Shown one piece after another: positions 20,582 to 28,283 of a stretch of DNA of 64,000 nt (positions are counted from its first letter, which is position 1; each line of letters starts with the position of its first letter). The DNA is from Neptunitalea chrysea (GTDB taxonomy: Bacteria > Bacteroidota > Bacteroidia > Flavobacteriales > Flavobacteriaceae). Made by a program: the position numbers and the translations under genes. The stretch is taken from positions 62,001 to 126,000 of the forward strand of contig NZ_BRVP01000009.1 of assembly GCF_027924145.1 (NCBI RefSeq), written 5' to 3'. Under the pieces are notes generated by a model. It was not told where the DNA came from. It worked only from the letters and a program-made list of their open reading frames with translations, and did not search any database.

Positions 20582-21682
20582 TTATAAAATAGATTTTTGT
20601 TGCTCGTAAAATGCAGTTGCTTGCAAACGGGCAATTTCTGCTGCTTTTTCTTTTTTCACACAGTATAATGCTTCATCGGTCTTCAGATCTTCATAAATAC
20701 GATCGTTCAGATCTCTGTCTGTTTCTTGCTGTTGCTTACGTTGATATGCCTTTTGAGCCAACCATCCAGTTTGAGTTTCTTCTATATCGGCAAGCTTAGC
20801 ATCGTACTCTCCTTTAGAAGCTAGTAGTTTTATAATTACAGGGGCTGTTTCTATGGTTAGAAATAACAGTGTAATAAAAAGTACCGGTATCCAGGGGAGT
20901 TTACCCAAGGCGGTAATACGAGCCATGAGTCCGTCAAAGTTTTCTATCACCGGATTGGTAGTGGTAATTTGTTCCTGTAGTTGGGTATTAAGCGCCTGTA
21001 TTTCTTTTTCTTTATCAGCTATTTTAAGGCTATTTTGTTCTTTTAGTAATTGCAATTCTTGTAAAGCTGTGTCGTGCTTTTGGCGTTTTTCCTCATATAC
21101 AGGGCCTTTACCTAATTTTTTGGTACCCGATACACCTTCGGCCTCTTCAATATAGGTTTTATACAATGCATTTACTTCAGTTTCTTTATCGGAAACCTCT
21201 TTTTTTAGCATAGAAATAGCGCCCGTTAATTGATTAATATCATTTTGGTAGTAGGCGGTTACTTGCGATTTATTGGTTAGTAATTTGGCATTGCGTTCCT
21301 CTTGTAAAACGGCATCAATTTCTTTTTGAAAAATCTTTAATTCCAAAGGTTTAGAAATTACAATAGCAATAATAATGGCTAATATAATACGAGGGGTAGC
21401 CTGTACTAGCTCATTAAGTTTAGAATCTTTTTTACGCATGGTACCTACAATGTACCTATCTAAATTAAAGATGAGTAGCCCCCAAATGAGTCCGAAAAAC
21501 ACAGCGGTGTAAACGTTATCAAAAATAGTGTATAGTGCATAAGAACCCGCAATCCAAGCCATAAGTGCCGTAAAGAAAACGGTGGCACCCATGCCTGCAT
21601 ATTTGTTGCGCTCTCCGTTGGAGCAGGTTTCCAGAATAGCTTTATCTGCTCCGGAACAGAGGATAAAAAACTTTTGTATCAT
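20582..21682 (-). CDS. DUF4407 membrane protein with coiled coil
   Basis: 366 residues. N-terminal part with the family segment FILCSGADKAILETC and NKYAGMGATVFFTALMAW; three transmembrane segments lie within about residues 30-120 (NLDRYIVG between them); a long polar coiled coil about 125-245 rich in E, K and Q; a fourth membrane segment about 255-275 (WIPVLFITLLFLTIETAPVI), then a charged C-terminus. This is the DUF4407 layout, with the coiled coil probably outside the cytoplasmic membrane. Function unknown. Monocistronic, with a clear terminator. Confidence 0.88.
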   Translation of the reverse strand: MIQKFFILCSGADKAILETCSNGERNKYAGMGATVFFTALMAWIAGSYALYTIFDNVYTAVFFGLIWGLLIFNLDRYIVGTMRKKDSKLNELVQATPRIILAIIIAIVISKPLELKIFQKEIDAVLQEERNAKLLTNKSQVTAYYQNDINQLTGAISMLKKEVSDKETEVNALYKTYIEEAEGVSGTKKLGKGPVYEEKRQKHDTALQELQLLKEQNSLKIADKEKEIQALNTQLQEQITTTNPVIENFDGLMARITALGKLPWIPVLFITLLFLTIETAPVIIKLLASKGEYDAKLADIEETQTGWLAQKAYQRKQQQETDRDLNDRIYEDLKTDEALYCVKKEKAAEIARLQATAFYEQQKSIL

Positions 21683-21806
21683 AACTGTAGAGATCGTTTT
21701 TTGATTGATGATTGATACTGTATATAACGCAATTTTTGGTAAAATGTTACAAGTACATTGTATAATATCTTGTATCTTAGTTTTTTGTAGTAAAAACTTG
21801 ACTGTA

Positions 21807-22094
21807 ATGAATAGGCAATATGATCATGGATTTGAAAGAAAGGAAACCAATAGTTTTGGCATTGCTGGTTTTACGTTAGCACTGTTAGCTATTTTCTTAT
21901 TCTGGATTCCTTTTTTAGATTTTATATTATGGATACTAGGAGTCATTTTTAGTATTATTGGTATAGTAAAAGCAGACAAATTAGAGAATGGTATGGGGCT
22001 CTCTATAGCCGGACTGGTAATTAGCATTTTAGCCCCCATACTAGTGCTTTTAGGTGGTGTTACTTTTGTAATGATGCTTTTAAGTGTAGCTTGA
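21807..22094 (+). CDS. DUF4190-like small membrane protein
   Basis: 95 residues from ATG 21807 (MNRQYDHGFERKETNSFG); an upstream in-frame extension would add an unlikely hydrophobic-cysteine stretch. A polar N-terminus, then two transmembrane segments around the motif ILGVIFSIIGIVKADKLENG, with the G-rich turn and charged loop typical of DUF4190 proteins. Role unknown. Divergent from the DUF4407 gene. Confidence 0.75.
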   Translation: MNRQYDHGFERKETNSFGIAGFTLALLAIFLFWIPFLDFILWILGVIFSIIGIVKADKLENGMGLSIAGLVISILAPILVLLGGVTFVMMLLSVA

Positions 22095-22101
22095 TAATAA
22101 G

Positions 22102-22397
22102 TTTAGAAGTACATTTAATGCTACCTCACCTAGAGAGGTTACCGAAAAAGACAACATACAGTGCCAACTCTTTGCAGAAGTTGGAGCCAATATCCGTATA
22201 GAAAAACCGCTATGTGCAGACTATGGGGGTAAATACCAAAATGGGGAGTAATGTGTTTATGAACTTTAATTTTGTACGACTCGATTGTTGCCCTGTTACT
22301 ATGAGTGATGGTTGTGCCATTGGAGCCAGTTGGTAGGGGAGTTACTAAAAGTATACCTGCACATGTCTTTACGTATAAAGTAACATTTGAAGTATAA
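22102..22397 (+). pseudogene. Remnant of a maltose/galactoside O-acetyltransferase (hexapeptide family)
   Basis: Pieces of one Maa/LacA-like protein are readable in different frames. From 22102: FNATSPREVTEKD, then CQLFAEVGANIRIEKP and LCADYGG. After a shift: NVFMNFNFVRLDCCPV and TMSDGCAIGAS. After a deletion and another shift: VTKSIPAHVFTYKV, ending at a stop. These match the start, the NFNxxxLDxCP centre and the C-terminal VTKSIPA end of the family in order. The middle hexapeptide coils, including the catalytic His region, are gone. It has no intact start, so it is a dead gene. Confidence 0.8.
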
Positions 22398-22476
22398 AAG
22401 CAATTGCGTTAGCTTATAATAATGCAAAATTATTGAAGGAATTAAGAGAATTTTGCTATAATTATCATAAAAAGGG

Positions 22477-22508
22477 TTTGTAGCTTGCTTTTATGAATTT
22501 TATTTTTA
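22477..22508 (+). promoter_or_regulatory. Putative rpsU promoter
   Basis: TTTG at 22477-22480, a 20-base spacer and TATTTTTA at 22501-22508, one base from the -7 consensus. Confidence 0.6.
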
Positions 22509-22532
22509 TAATTGGGGCTGAATTATTAAATT

Positions 22533-22541
22533 AAAAGGAGG
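22533..22541 (+). promoter_or_regulatory. Strong Shine-Dalgarno site of rpsU
   Basis: AAAAGGAGG, six bases before the ATG, is a full match to the 16S rRNA tail. Nearly every other gene in this window lacks such a site, as expected in Bacteroidota. Here it probably serves autoregulation by bS21. Confidence 0.9.
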
Positions 22542-22547
22542 ATTTTT

Positions 22548-22742
22548 ATGTTAAAAACCATTGTAAAAGAAGGCGAGAGTATAGAGCGTGCTTTAAAAAG
22601 ACACAAAAGAAAGTTTAGAAACACTAAGGTGTTAAATGAGTTAAGAGAAAGGCAGCACTTTACAAAACCTTCAGTAGCCAGAAGAAAAGCCAAGCAAAAA
22701 GCGGCTCATAAAGAAGCTTTTTTAAGAAATCTGGAAGAATAA
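22548..22742 (+). CDS. rpsU: 30S ribosomal protein bS21
   Basis: 64 residues, basic, starting MLKTIVKEGESIERALKRHK and holding the S21 signature around RALKRHKRKF and VARRKAKQKAAHKEAF. It binds the 16S rRNA near the 3' tail. It is a single-gene unit with its own promoter, a strong Shine-Dalgarno site and a terminator. In Flavobacterium, bS21 helps hide the anti-Shine-Dalgarno tail, so low bS21 would free the tail and raise translation of this mRNA. Confidence 0.97.
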   Translation: MLKTIVKEGESIERALKRHKRKFRNTKVLNELRERQHFTKPSVARRKAKQKAAHKEAFLRNLEE

Positions 22743-22761
22743 AGGTCACAATAATATAGAG

Positions 22762-22788
22762 AACCACTATTTAACAATAGTGGTTTTT
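22762..22788 (+). terminator. Terminator of rpsU
   Basis: AACCACTATT / AATAGTGGTT perfect ten-base stem with TAAC loop, followed by T residues. Confidence 0.92.
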
Positions 22789-22873
22789 TATTTGTGTATA
22801 CATAATAACTTTTAAAAATTGGTAGTATCGCATTATCTTAAATTGTATTTTAGCAACCATAAAAATTATAATT

Positions 22874-23320
22874 ATGTCTAAAGTATACAATGCGATTTTA
22901 ACCATTCACTCTTATTGGGCTTATTTAGTGCTGTTAATTTTGTTTTTAGCAACCATTAATGCAATTGTAAAGTTTATTACTAATAAACCATTTACCGATA
23001 AAGATTTACGTATTAGCCTATTTGGGTTAATTGTTTCTCATATACAATTATTAATAGGTATTGTTTTGTACTTTGTTTCACCACGTTTTTCTCAATGGTC
23101 TGAGCTAGGTGCAGGGGTAATGAAAAACCCATTATTACGTAAAGTACTTTTAGAGCACCCTTTAACCAATGTTATTGCTATAGCTTTAATTACTATTGGG
23201 TGGTCTGTTCATAAAAAGAAAACTACCGCTAAAGCAAAATTTGGTAAAATAGCATTCTTTTACATGGTAGGATTGCTGTTATTTTTGCTTATGATACCTT
23301 ACCAATTATGGTTTGATTAA
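22874..23320 (+). CDS. Four-helix membrane protein, cytochrome-b-like
   Basis: 148 residues with four transmembrane segments (about 14-35, 47-68, 97-113 and 124-143). His residues lie at or near membrane faces (TIHSYWAY, VSHIQLL, LEHPLTN, VHKKK). The pattern matches a conserved flavobacterial protein usually labelled cytochrome b, though heme binding is not shown by the sequence. Single gene with its own terminator. Confidence 0.65.
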   Translation: MSKVYNAILTIHSYWAYLVLLILFLATINAIVKFITNKPFTDKDLRISLFGLIVSHIQLLIGIVLYFVSPRFSQWSELGAGVMKNPLLRKVLLEHPLTNVIAIALITIGWSVHKKKTTAKAKFGKIAFFYMVGLLLFLLMIPYQLWFD

Positions 23321-23345
23321 GAACGTATTTTTATAAAATATAGAG

Positions 23346-23377
23346 CCCGTAAGCATAGTATGTTTACGGGTTTTTTT
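23346..23377. terminator. Terminator between convergent genes
   Basis: CCCGTAAGCAT / ATGTTTACGGG stem with AGT loop and one G-T pair, followed by seven T on the plus strand. It ends the rightward gene and lies two bases from the stop codon of the leftward one. Confidence 0.85.
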
Positions 23378-23379
23378 AG

Positions 23380-23880
23380 TTAATCTTGTATAAACCAAAC
23401 CTTACTCCGGCTATTATAAAGCTTATAGGTTGCGTTATCTATATTAAATGCTAAAATATAGTTATGATTACTTACTACATAGTCAAAATTATGACAACTT
23501 AATTTGTAAAAATATTGAGGTAAGTCCTCTTCAGATTCAGTTGCGAGCTGTTCTAAGCTTTCTGGGTAGTTACTGTGATGTAATTTGTATTTATCTATGC
23601 AGGCAATAAGATTTTCGGCATGTTTTTGGTTAATGTAGTTTTTAACTTGATAGGTGGCTACGCATAACATTAACGAGCCTACAGAAAAACCAAGTAAGCG
23701 CACTAAATATTGGTTTTTTACTTTATCTAATGTTGAATAGGTTAGCCAAATACCAGAGACAACTGTGCCAAATAAAATGACTACAAAAAAGTATACAAAC
23801 TGAGTAAAAGACCCCAAGCCAAAGTATACTCCGGTTAGTATGGTTAACAATAGAAAAATAATTATACGAGCAATTTTCAC
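23380..23880 (-). CDS. Membrane protein with a pilin-like segment, function unknown
   Basis: 166 residues. Three hydrophobic segments in the first 100 residues (about 4-22, 26-46 and 61-80), then a soluble part. The soluble part contains LIACIDKYKLHHSNYPESLEQL, a pattern (helix, Y, short spacer, YP, L) seen after the first helix of type II pseudopilins and in many small flavobacterial proteins. There are no secretion genes near. First member, at the downstream end, of a run of eight genes on this strand. Confidence 0.6.
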   Translation of the reverse strand: MKIARIIIFLLLTILTGVYFGLGSFTQFVYFFVVILFGTVVSGIWLTYSTLDKVKNQYLVRLLGFSVGSLMLCVATYQVKNYINQKHAENLIACIDKYKLHHSNYPESLEQLATESEEDLPQYFYKLSCHNFDYVVSNHNYILAFNIDNATYKLYNSRSKVWFIQD

Positions 23881-24284
23881 CCTATAAATAGTTTTAATTA
23901 ATTGGTTTACTGTCTTGTATATCTGTGTGGTGTTTGTTAACTATTTGTAAAAATAAGGATATTTATTTTAATGATTTGATGTTATAAGTGTTAAATATTT
24001 ATTTTTTTAGCTGTTATTTATAAAAGTGTTGCAGTTTTATTCTAGTTTGTAAGTAAATTACTTTGGGGCAAGCCTTCCAAGTATTTAATCTCAATTATTG
24101 AGTAAATTATGAGATGAGTTCAATTGTTGAGGAGAGTTAATCACTAATGTAGTATACAATGTACGTAAAATTATTTTTAGTATGTACTAGTAACTTCTAA
24201 AATGTGTAGCAGGTTATCAAAAGTTTTATAGAAAAGTAATAGTACCACAAAGGTAATGGTTACCCATCCGTGTTTACTTTTTAA
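23881..24284. repeat. Intergenic stretch with a degenerate dispersed repeat (24064-24113)
   Basis: 404 bases without a gene. Positions 24064-24113 (GGGGCAAGCCTTCCAAGTAT, then AATCTCAATTATTGAGTAAA) align with 48396-48441 and more weakly with 34350-34390. The rest is plain AT-rich sequence. Confidence 0.55.
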
Positions 24285-24947
24285 TTAAATCGCTTTGCCA
24301 CTTAGGCGCAGCACCATGGTCACCAAAAACATTCCAATACCTAGATAAAAAATGTAATGACCATGTGCACGAGTAGCAGCGGTATGCGCATATACTTTTG
24401 TGCCGTTAGGTAATGTCTTTTTATTAGCAAACAACGAGTAGCCTATAAGAATTCCTATAAAGCCGCCCAATAGTGCAAATAGATATCCGGAAAAAATCCA
24501 CGGTGTCTGATTTTTTTCTGGTTGAGATAAATCTTTTAAACGCTGGCGTTTTAAAGCCTCTAATACATCGTTGTCTATTGTTTTCCCTCGATTTTTAAGT
24601 ATTTTTTGAGCCAACTGATAATCTAAATCACCCCACTCATCATATTTTAATAAAACGTCATATAACTCTTCGTTTGTAAAACTAAATAAATAATATTCAG
24701 GATCTATGTCATCCAGATTTTCTTTGTATTCATTTTTCACCAATGCTTCGGCTTTAGCAAAATAATTTTGTGGTATTTGTACTTCTACTTGATGAGTTAC
24801 AGTGCTACCAGAAAAGGTAGTATCAAGAGGAGGTACATTGTCGGCTAACTGAGTAGGGATATTTTTGCCTTCCAAAAATGTAGCCATATCATTGGCTTGT
24901 TCTAACGTAGTAAAAAACCTGAACGCCCTAAAGGATTGGTCTGCCAT
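24285..24947 (-). CDS. DUF2007-like protein with C-terminal membrane anchor
   Basis: 220 residues from the ATG at 24947 (MADQSFRAFRFFTTLEQAN); an upstream in-frame ATG at 24995 would overlap the previous gene and add an unlike stretch. The N-terminal 75 residues resemble the DUF2007 'putative signal-transducing' fold (FFTTLEQANDMATFLEGKNI). A central acidic helical region (about 85-145) follows, then two transmembrane segments at about 150-172 and 195-215. Role unknown. It follows the DUF4919 gene by 37 bases and is probably co-transcribed. Confidence 0.65.
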   Translation of the reverse strand: MADQSFRAFRFFTTLEQANDMATFLEGKNIPTQLADNVPPLDTTFSGSTVTHQVEVQIPQNYFAKAEALVKNEYKENLDDIDPEYYLFSFTNEELYDVLLKYDEWGDLDYQLAQKILKNRGKTIDNDVLEALKRQRLKDLSQPEKNQTPWIFSGYLFALLGGFIGILIGYSLFANKKTLPNGTKVYAHTAATRAHGHYIFYLGIGMFLVTMVLRLSGKAI

Positions 24948-24984
24948 GGAGGTAAAAGTATTAGTAGTTAATCGAATATAAACA

Positions 24985-25671
24985 TTAATTCTCAAACATT
25001 TTAGACATGCTATTTAAACTGGCGGAAACGTCAAAATAGAGACCTTTTACTTCATCCGGGTTTTCGGATATTTCCATGTAGTCGTATTTATGATGTATAA
25101 GACTTTGCCCCTCAAAGGTGTACTCGTTTATTTCAAGAATAATGTACTCATGCGCAACGTAAATAACGTAGTAAGCCGTTTCTTCTGTTAGCCCGTTACC
25201 TGAGCTAAATATAGCATCTATTATCGATCTAAACATTTGTAGCTTTTGATGAAATGCTTCTTCCATCTGAAGGTGTTCGTACGCATATAGCTGATAGTTT
25301 ATAGTGCGCAATTCAAATGGGTTTTCGGCTAGTATCAAATCACCAAAACGAATAATGTCTTTCATATCTTCTTTGGTGGGGTTGGCTTCTTTAAGAACAG
25401 TTTGTAAACTGTCTTTATAAGTAGAGCGAGCATAGGGATTATACCCATCCTGAAACTGAAAACCATAGTATAGATGTCGTTTCTCATCTATAGTCATGGT
25501 TGAATCTCCTTTTTGAAATTTTTCCATGAGCTTAGGATAATAAAAATCAGATCTTTTTTTAGAAATCTCTTTTTCTATATTTTCATAATTTGGCTGACTA
25601 AAATCAACCGACTCTTGTCCATAGCTATTTATAAATAGCATGAAAAAGAAAGCTGTAAGCAATAATTTCAT
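24985..25671 (-). CDS. DUF4919 secreted protein
   Basis: 228 residues. Signal peptide about 1-18 (ends INSYGQ), then the DUF4919 segments FSQPNYENIEKEIS, FYYPKLMEKFQKGDSTMTI and DEKRHLYYGFQFQDGYNPY. The protein should be periplasmic or on the outer membrane. No function is known for this family. Upstream partner of the DUF2007-like gene. Confidence 0.85.
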   Translation of the reverse strand: MKLLLTAFFFMLFINSYGQESVDFSQPNYENIEKEISKKRSDFYYPKLMEKFQKGDSTMTIDEKRHLYYGFQFQDGYNPYARSTYKDSLQTVLKEANPTKEDMKDIIRFGDLILAENPFELRTINYQLYAYEHLQMEEAFHQKLQMFRSIIDAIFSSGNGLTEETAYYVIYVAHEYIILEINEYTFEGQSLIHHKYDYMEISENPDEVKGLYFDVSASLNSMSKMFEN

Positions 25672-25870
25672 AGCAATAAGTACTCTTATTTCAAATTACT
25701 TTGGAGTGTAAATAGTAAAGTAAATATAAGTAATCTAAAGTAGTTATTGTGTTAAACAATTGCTTACTTTTTGTAAAAAAAATGAGTTTAGTTTGTTCTA
25801 TTGAATTAGTGAGATTATGACCTGTTCTAGATATATTAGTAAGCGTATCTAATATAGGTGCTTCATGATT

Positions 25871-26380
25871 TTATTTATTTTGTTGATATAGCCAGCTTCC
25901 TATTCTTTTAGCATTTGTAAGTAGTGCATAGCCTAGTATTACAGATGCCCCAGAGGTAATCCATTTTCTGTAATAATTAGTGATAGGATACAAAGATTCC
26001 GTTGAAGAGTGAGCAGCTACTTTTTCTTTAAATGCCAAAATACAATAATAGCAGAAATCGAATATCTGGTTTACAATTAAATATCCTCCAATACATACAA
26101 CAGCAACGGTAAATATACCTTGTAAGTTAAAGTTACCAATAACAATTTGGTCATCATCAAAATGACGGTCTAACTTCAAGAAGTTAATAATTGCATCTGT
26201 ATAATGGTTTATTAGCCAAAATAAGATAGCTAATAGTATAATATAAATAAAAGTCATAACAATGTCAATGTATGGTATTTGCGGAGTCATAGCTATCCAG
26301 CTAATATTGAAGATATTAGTGATTAGCATGTAAAGAGCAGATGTTTTAATTAGTAAGCGTAGAAAATCTCGTTTTGTCAT
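25871..26380 (-). CDS. Membrane protein of unknown function
   Basis: 169 residues, start MTKRDFLRLLIKTSALY. Four hydrophobic segments (about 8-30, 38-60, 88-112 and 143-158), with a polar loop FLKLDRHFDDDQIV between the second and third. I recognise no family. It lies alone between gaps of 62 and 199 bases, on the same strand as its neighbours. Confidence 0.6.
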   Translation of the reverse strand: MTKRDFLRLLIKTSALYMLITNIFNISWIAMTPQIPYIDIVMTFIYIILLAILFWLINHYTDAIINFLKLDRHFDDDQIVIGNFNLQGIFTVAVVCIGGYLIVNQIFDFCYYCILAFKEKVAAHSSTESLYPITNYYRKWITSGASVILGYALLTNAKRIGSWLYQQNK

Positions 26381-26442
26381 GATGTTGTTGTTATTTATTG
26401 GTTGTTTATGTAATTTAATTTAGCGTATGCTAGTATATAAAC

Positions 26443-27003
26443 CTATTCTCCACTTATTTTTCCTTTTTTCTTTAAAAAATAATAGATACCTCCGGTAACC
26501 AATAAGAAGCCTATTAAAGCTATAATTATTTCTAAGATTGGTATGGCTGTATGATATGAAGAGGGTAAGTAATCTCTATGAAATGAAGTGGTTAAAATAA
26601 TTATCTGCTCTATGGTGAACAGGAAAAAAGGAAGTGTTAGCAATCTGTACAAAAGGGCTTTTCTTAAAAATGGAATCCATAGCAGTTGCGATAGCACTAA
26701 TAGTAGTAACGGATTAAACCAAATACCATAACCATAAGAACCGGTAAGGCGTTGTAAATAGTGTTGTTGTTGTTCTAAGGTGGCCTCTTGGTAGTACCAT
26801 AACAGGGTATTTACAGTAACCAAAATACCCATTACAATACCTATAGTACCCATCAATTTACAAGCAATAGCATCATACTTTTTTACAGATTTATTGTTTC
26901 TTTTAAAAAGTATCCATAGTATATAAAAAAGTGTGTAGAGGCCAAAACTTTTAAATACGTAGTGAAAAAGGTAGTATTCTATTCCTTGTAACAGTTGATT
27001 CAT
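26443..27003 (-). CDS. Five-helix membrane protein of unknown function
   Basis: 187 residues from the ATG at 27003 (MNQLLQGIEYYLFHYVFK); the longer frame from 27060 runs through the end of the preceding gene. About five transmembrane segments and a short basic tail (FLKKKGKISGE). The start resembles a conserved unnamed family in Flavobacteriia. It follows the small gene upstream by five bases, so they are likely one transcript. Confidence 0.65.
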   Translation of the reverse strand: MNQLLQGIEYYLFHYVFKSFGLYTLFYILWILFKRNNKSVKKYDAIACKLMGTIGIVMGILVTVNTLLWYYQEATLEQQQHYLQRLTGSYGYGIWFNPLLLLVLSQLLWIPFLRKALLYRLLTLPFFLFTIEQIIILTTSFHRDYLPSSYHTAIPILEIIIALIGFLLVTGGIYYFLKKKGKISGE

Positions 27004-27008
27004 CGGTT

Positions 27009-27206
27009 TTATATCTTTTTGTCTAGACTTCTGTTTATTATAAAAAATAACAATGTACAAATTATAAGACCAACTATGGCACCATAAAGTAGTGAGGTAT
27101 TAAATAGTGAAGGTTTTATAGGGAACACTAAGTTTTCATGTTTTATAGATAGGAGCGGATAGGTTTTTATAGCAATAATTTTGCGTGCTATATTAGCTAT
27201 AGCCAA
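27009..27206 (-). CDS. Small single-pass membrane protein
   Basis: 65 residues from a TTG start two bases after the stop of the preceding gene; there is no ATG in the frame. One clear transmembrane segment near the C-terminus (LLYGAIVGLIICTLLFFII) and a basic end. The frame is open further upstream across the neighbour's tail, so it may also be the shifted end of that gene. No family recognised. Confidence 0.45.
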   Translation of the reverse strand: MAIANIARKIIAIKTYPLLSIKHENLVFPIKPSLFNTSLLYGAIVGLIICTLLFFIINRSLDKKI

Positions 27207-27208
27207 AA

Positions 27209-27469
27209 CTAGTACACTATGGTTATTATAAGCTGTTTTTTGGTAAACTTGGCAATACTATTCGCTATTTTTAAGAGTACAGGTACGGCCCCTAAAATTA
27301 AGGCAAAGCTCATTTTTGTATAAAAAGGTTCAGATAGGTTGTTGTAGGATAATTGAACTAAATCATTATTAATTAAATAATTGATAGCTGCTAAAAAGTT
27401 ATCGTGTAGTATAAACCCAACAAAAAATAAAACAATACTACCAATATAGTAGCGTATAGTAGTTTTCAT
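27209..27469 (-). CDS. Small membrane protein with two transmembrane segments
   Basis: 86 residues, start MKTTIRYYIGSIVLFFVGFI. Hydrophobic segments at about 7-25 and 51-68, with a polar loop between. Unnamed. First gene of a tight three-gene set (spacings two and five bases) with the two genes that follow on the minus strand. Confidence 0.55.
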   Translation of the reverse strand: MKTTIRYYIGSIVLFFVGFILHDNFLAAINYLINNDLVQLSYNNLSEPFYTKMSFALILGAVPVLLKIANSIAKFTKKQLIITIVY

Positions 27470-27771
27470 ATTTGTTATATTAAATTGTTTAAAGATACAA
27501 TATTTTGTAATTAGAGGGGGCTTTTAAAGGTAAGTATACCGCTCTTTACTAGCGGTATACATAAAAGTTTTAAAACTAAAAGAATGATGATGAGGAGAGT
27601 TTTATTGCTTCTTACTATATTAAGTATTAAGCCGTTAAAATATTATAATGGCGAATATATTTTAAACGATAACAGCTAGTTCTTAATGGAGTGTTAATTG
27701 TGATGTAGTAATAGTTAAAATAGAAGTATTATGCGTAATGAAAGGACAATTTTATACGCTTTTAAGTAGTG
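27470..27771. other. Intergenic stretch with a perfect ten-base hairpin
   Basis: 302 bases. GTATACCGCT / AGCGGTATAC at 27534-27560 is a perfect ten-base stem with a seven-base loop and no T run, so an operator or RNA structure is as likely as a terminator. A 31-codon frame from the ATG run near 27583 has no supporting feature. Confidence 0.5.
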
Positions 27772-28074
27772 TTACCCAATAAGTTTAAAGAAGAAAAAAG
27801 TAACTAAAATTAGTACAATAGCGCCCAAACCAATACCGGTAGCTATATTTTTATAACCAGATTTATGCATAATTATGCCTAGCGAAGTTAAAAACGCTAA
27901 AGCGGGTATCATTAGTAGAATGTTGTTTATACCTCCTATAACTAAAAGGCTTACTAATAAGACCATAATAGCCATAAGAATACCCACTATTAAGTGAAGT
28001 ATAGTAAGTAGCATTCCGGTTAAGGAGGACGAATTATGGTTCATATCTTGCGGCATGTGTATGTGATGTTTCAC
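27772..28074 (-). CDS. Small membrane protein with His-rich N-terminus
   Basis: 100 residues. The N-terminus MKHHIHMPQDMNHNSS has four His and two Met that could bind a metal, but this is only suggestive. Three transmembrane segments follow (about 22-45, 52-66 and 76-97). Unnamed. Last of the leftward run of membrane proteins. Confidence 0.6.
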   Translation of the reverse strand: MKHHIHMPQDMNHNSSSLTGMLLTILHLIVGILMAIMVLLVSLLVIGGINNILLMIPALAFLTSLGIIMHKSGYKNIATGIGLGAIVLILVTFFFFKLIG

Positions 28075-28271
28075 GTTACTCTTTAATACATTTTTATAAA
28101 ATCAAAGATACGATCCCCTGTTTGCTTTAAGTATCAAAGGAATCATAAATAGTATCAAAGAAACGCTAAAATTACGGCTTAGAAAGCTGTATTTTGGGAG
28201 TGAATAGGGATGGTTTTTAATGGTTTAAATAGCATATATGAACTAGCCTCTGGTGCCCAACTTAAAAAAAC

Positions 28272-28279
28272 TACCTTTG
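28272..28279 (+). promoter_or_regulatory. -7 promoter box almost touching a start codon
   Basis: TACCTTTG is a perfect -7 box. It ends four bases before the ATG at 28284, which implies a leaderless mRNA if it is used. No good -33 box is seen. Confidence 0.5.
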
Positions 28280-28283
28280 CAGT

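Noticed and set aside
27583-27678. 31-codon frame in the 27.5 kb gap
   Set aside because: No promoter, ribosome site or sequence feature supports it.
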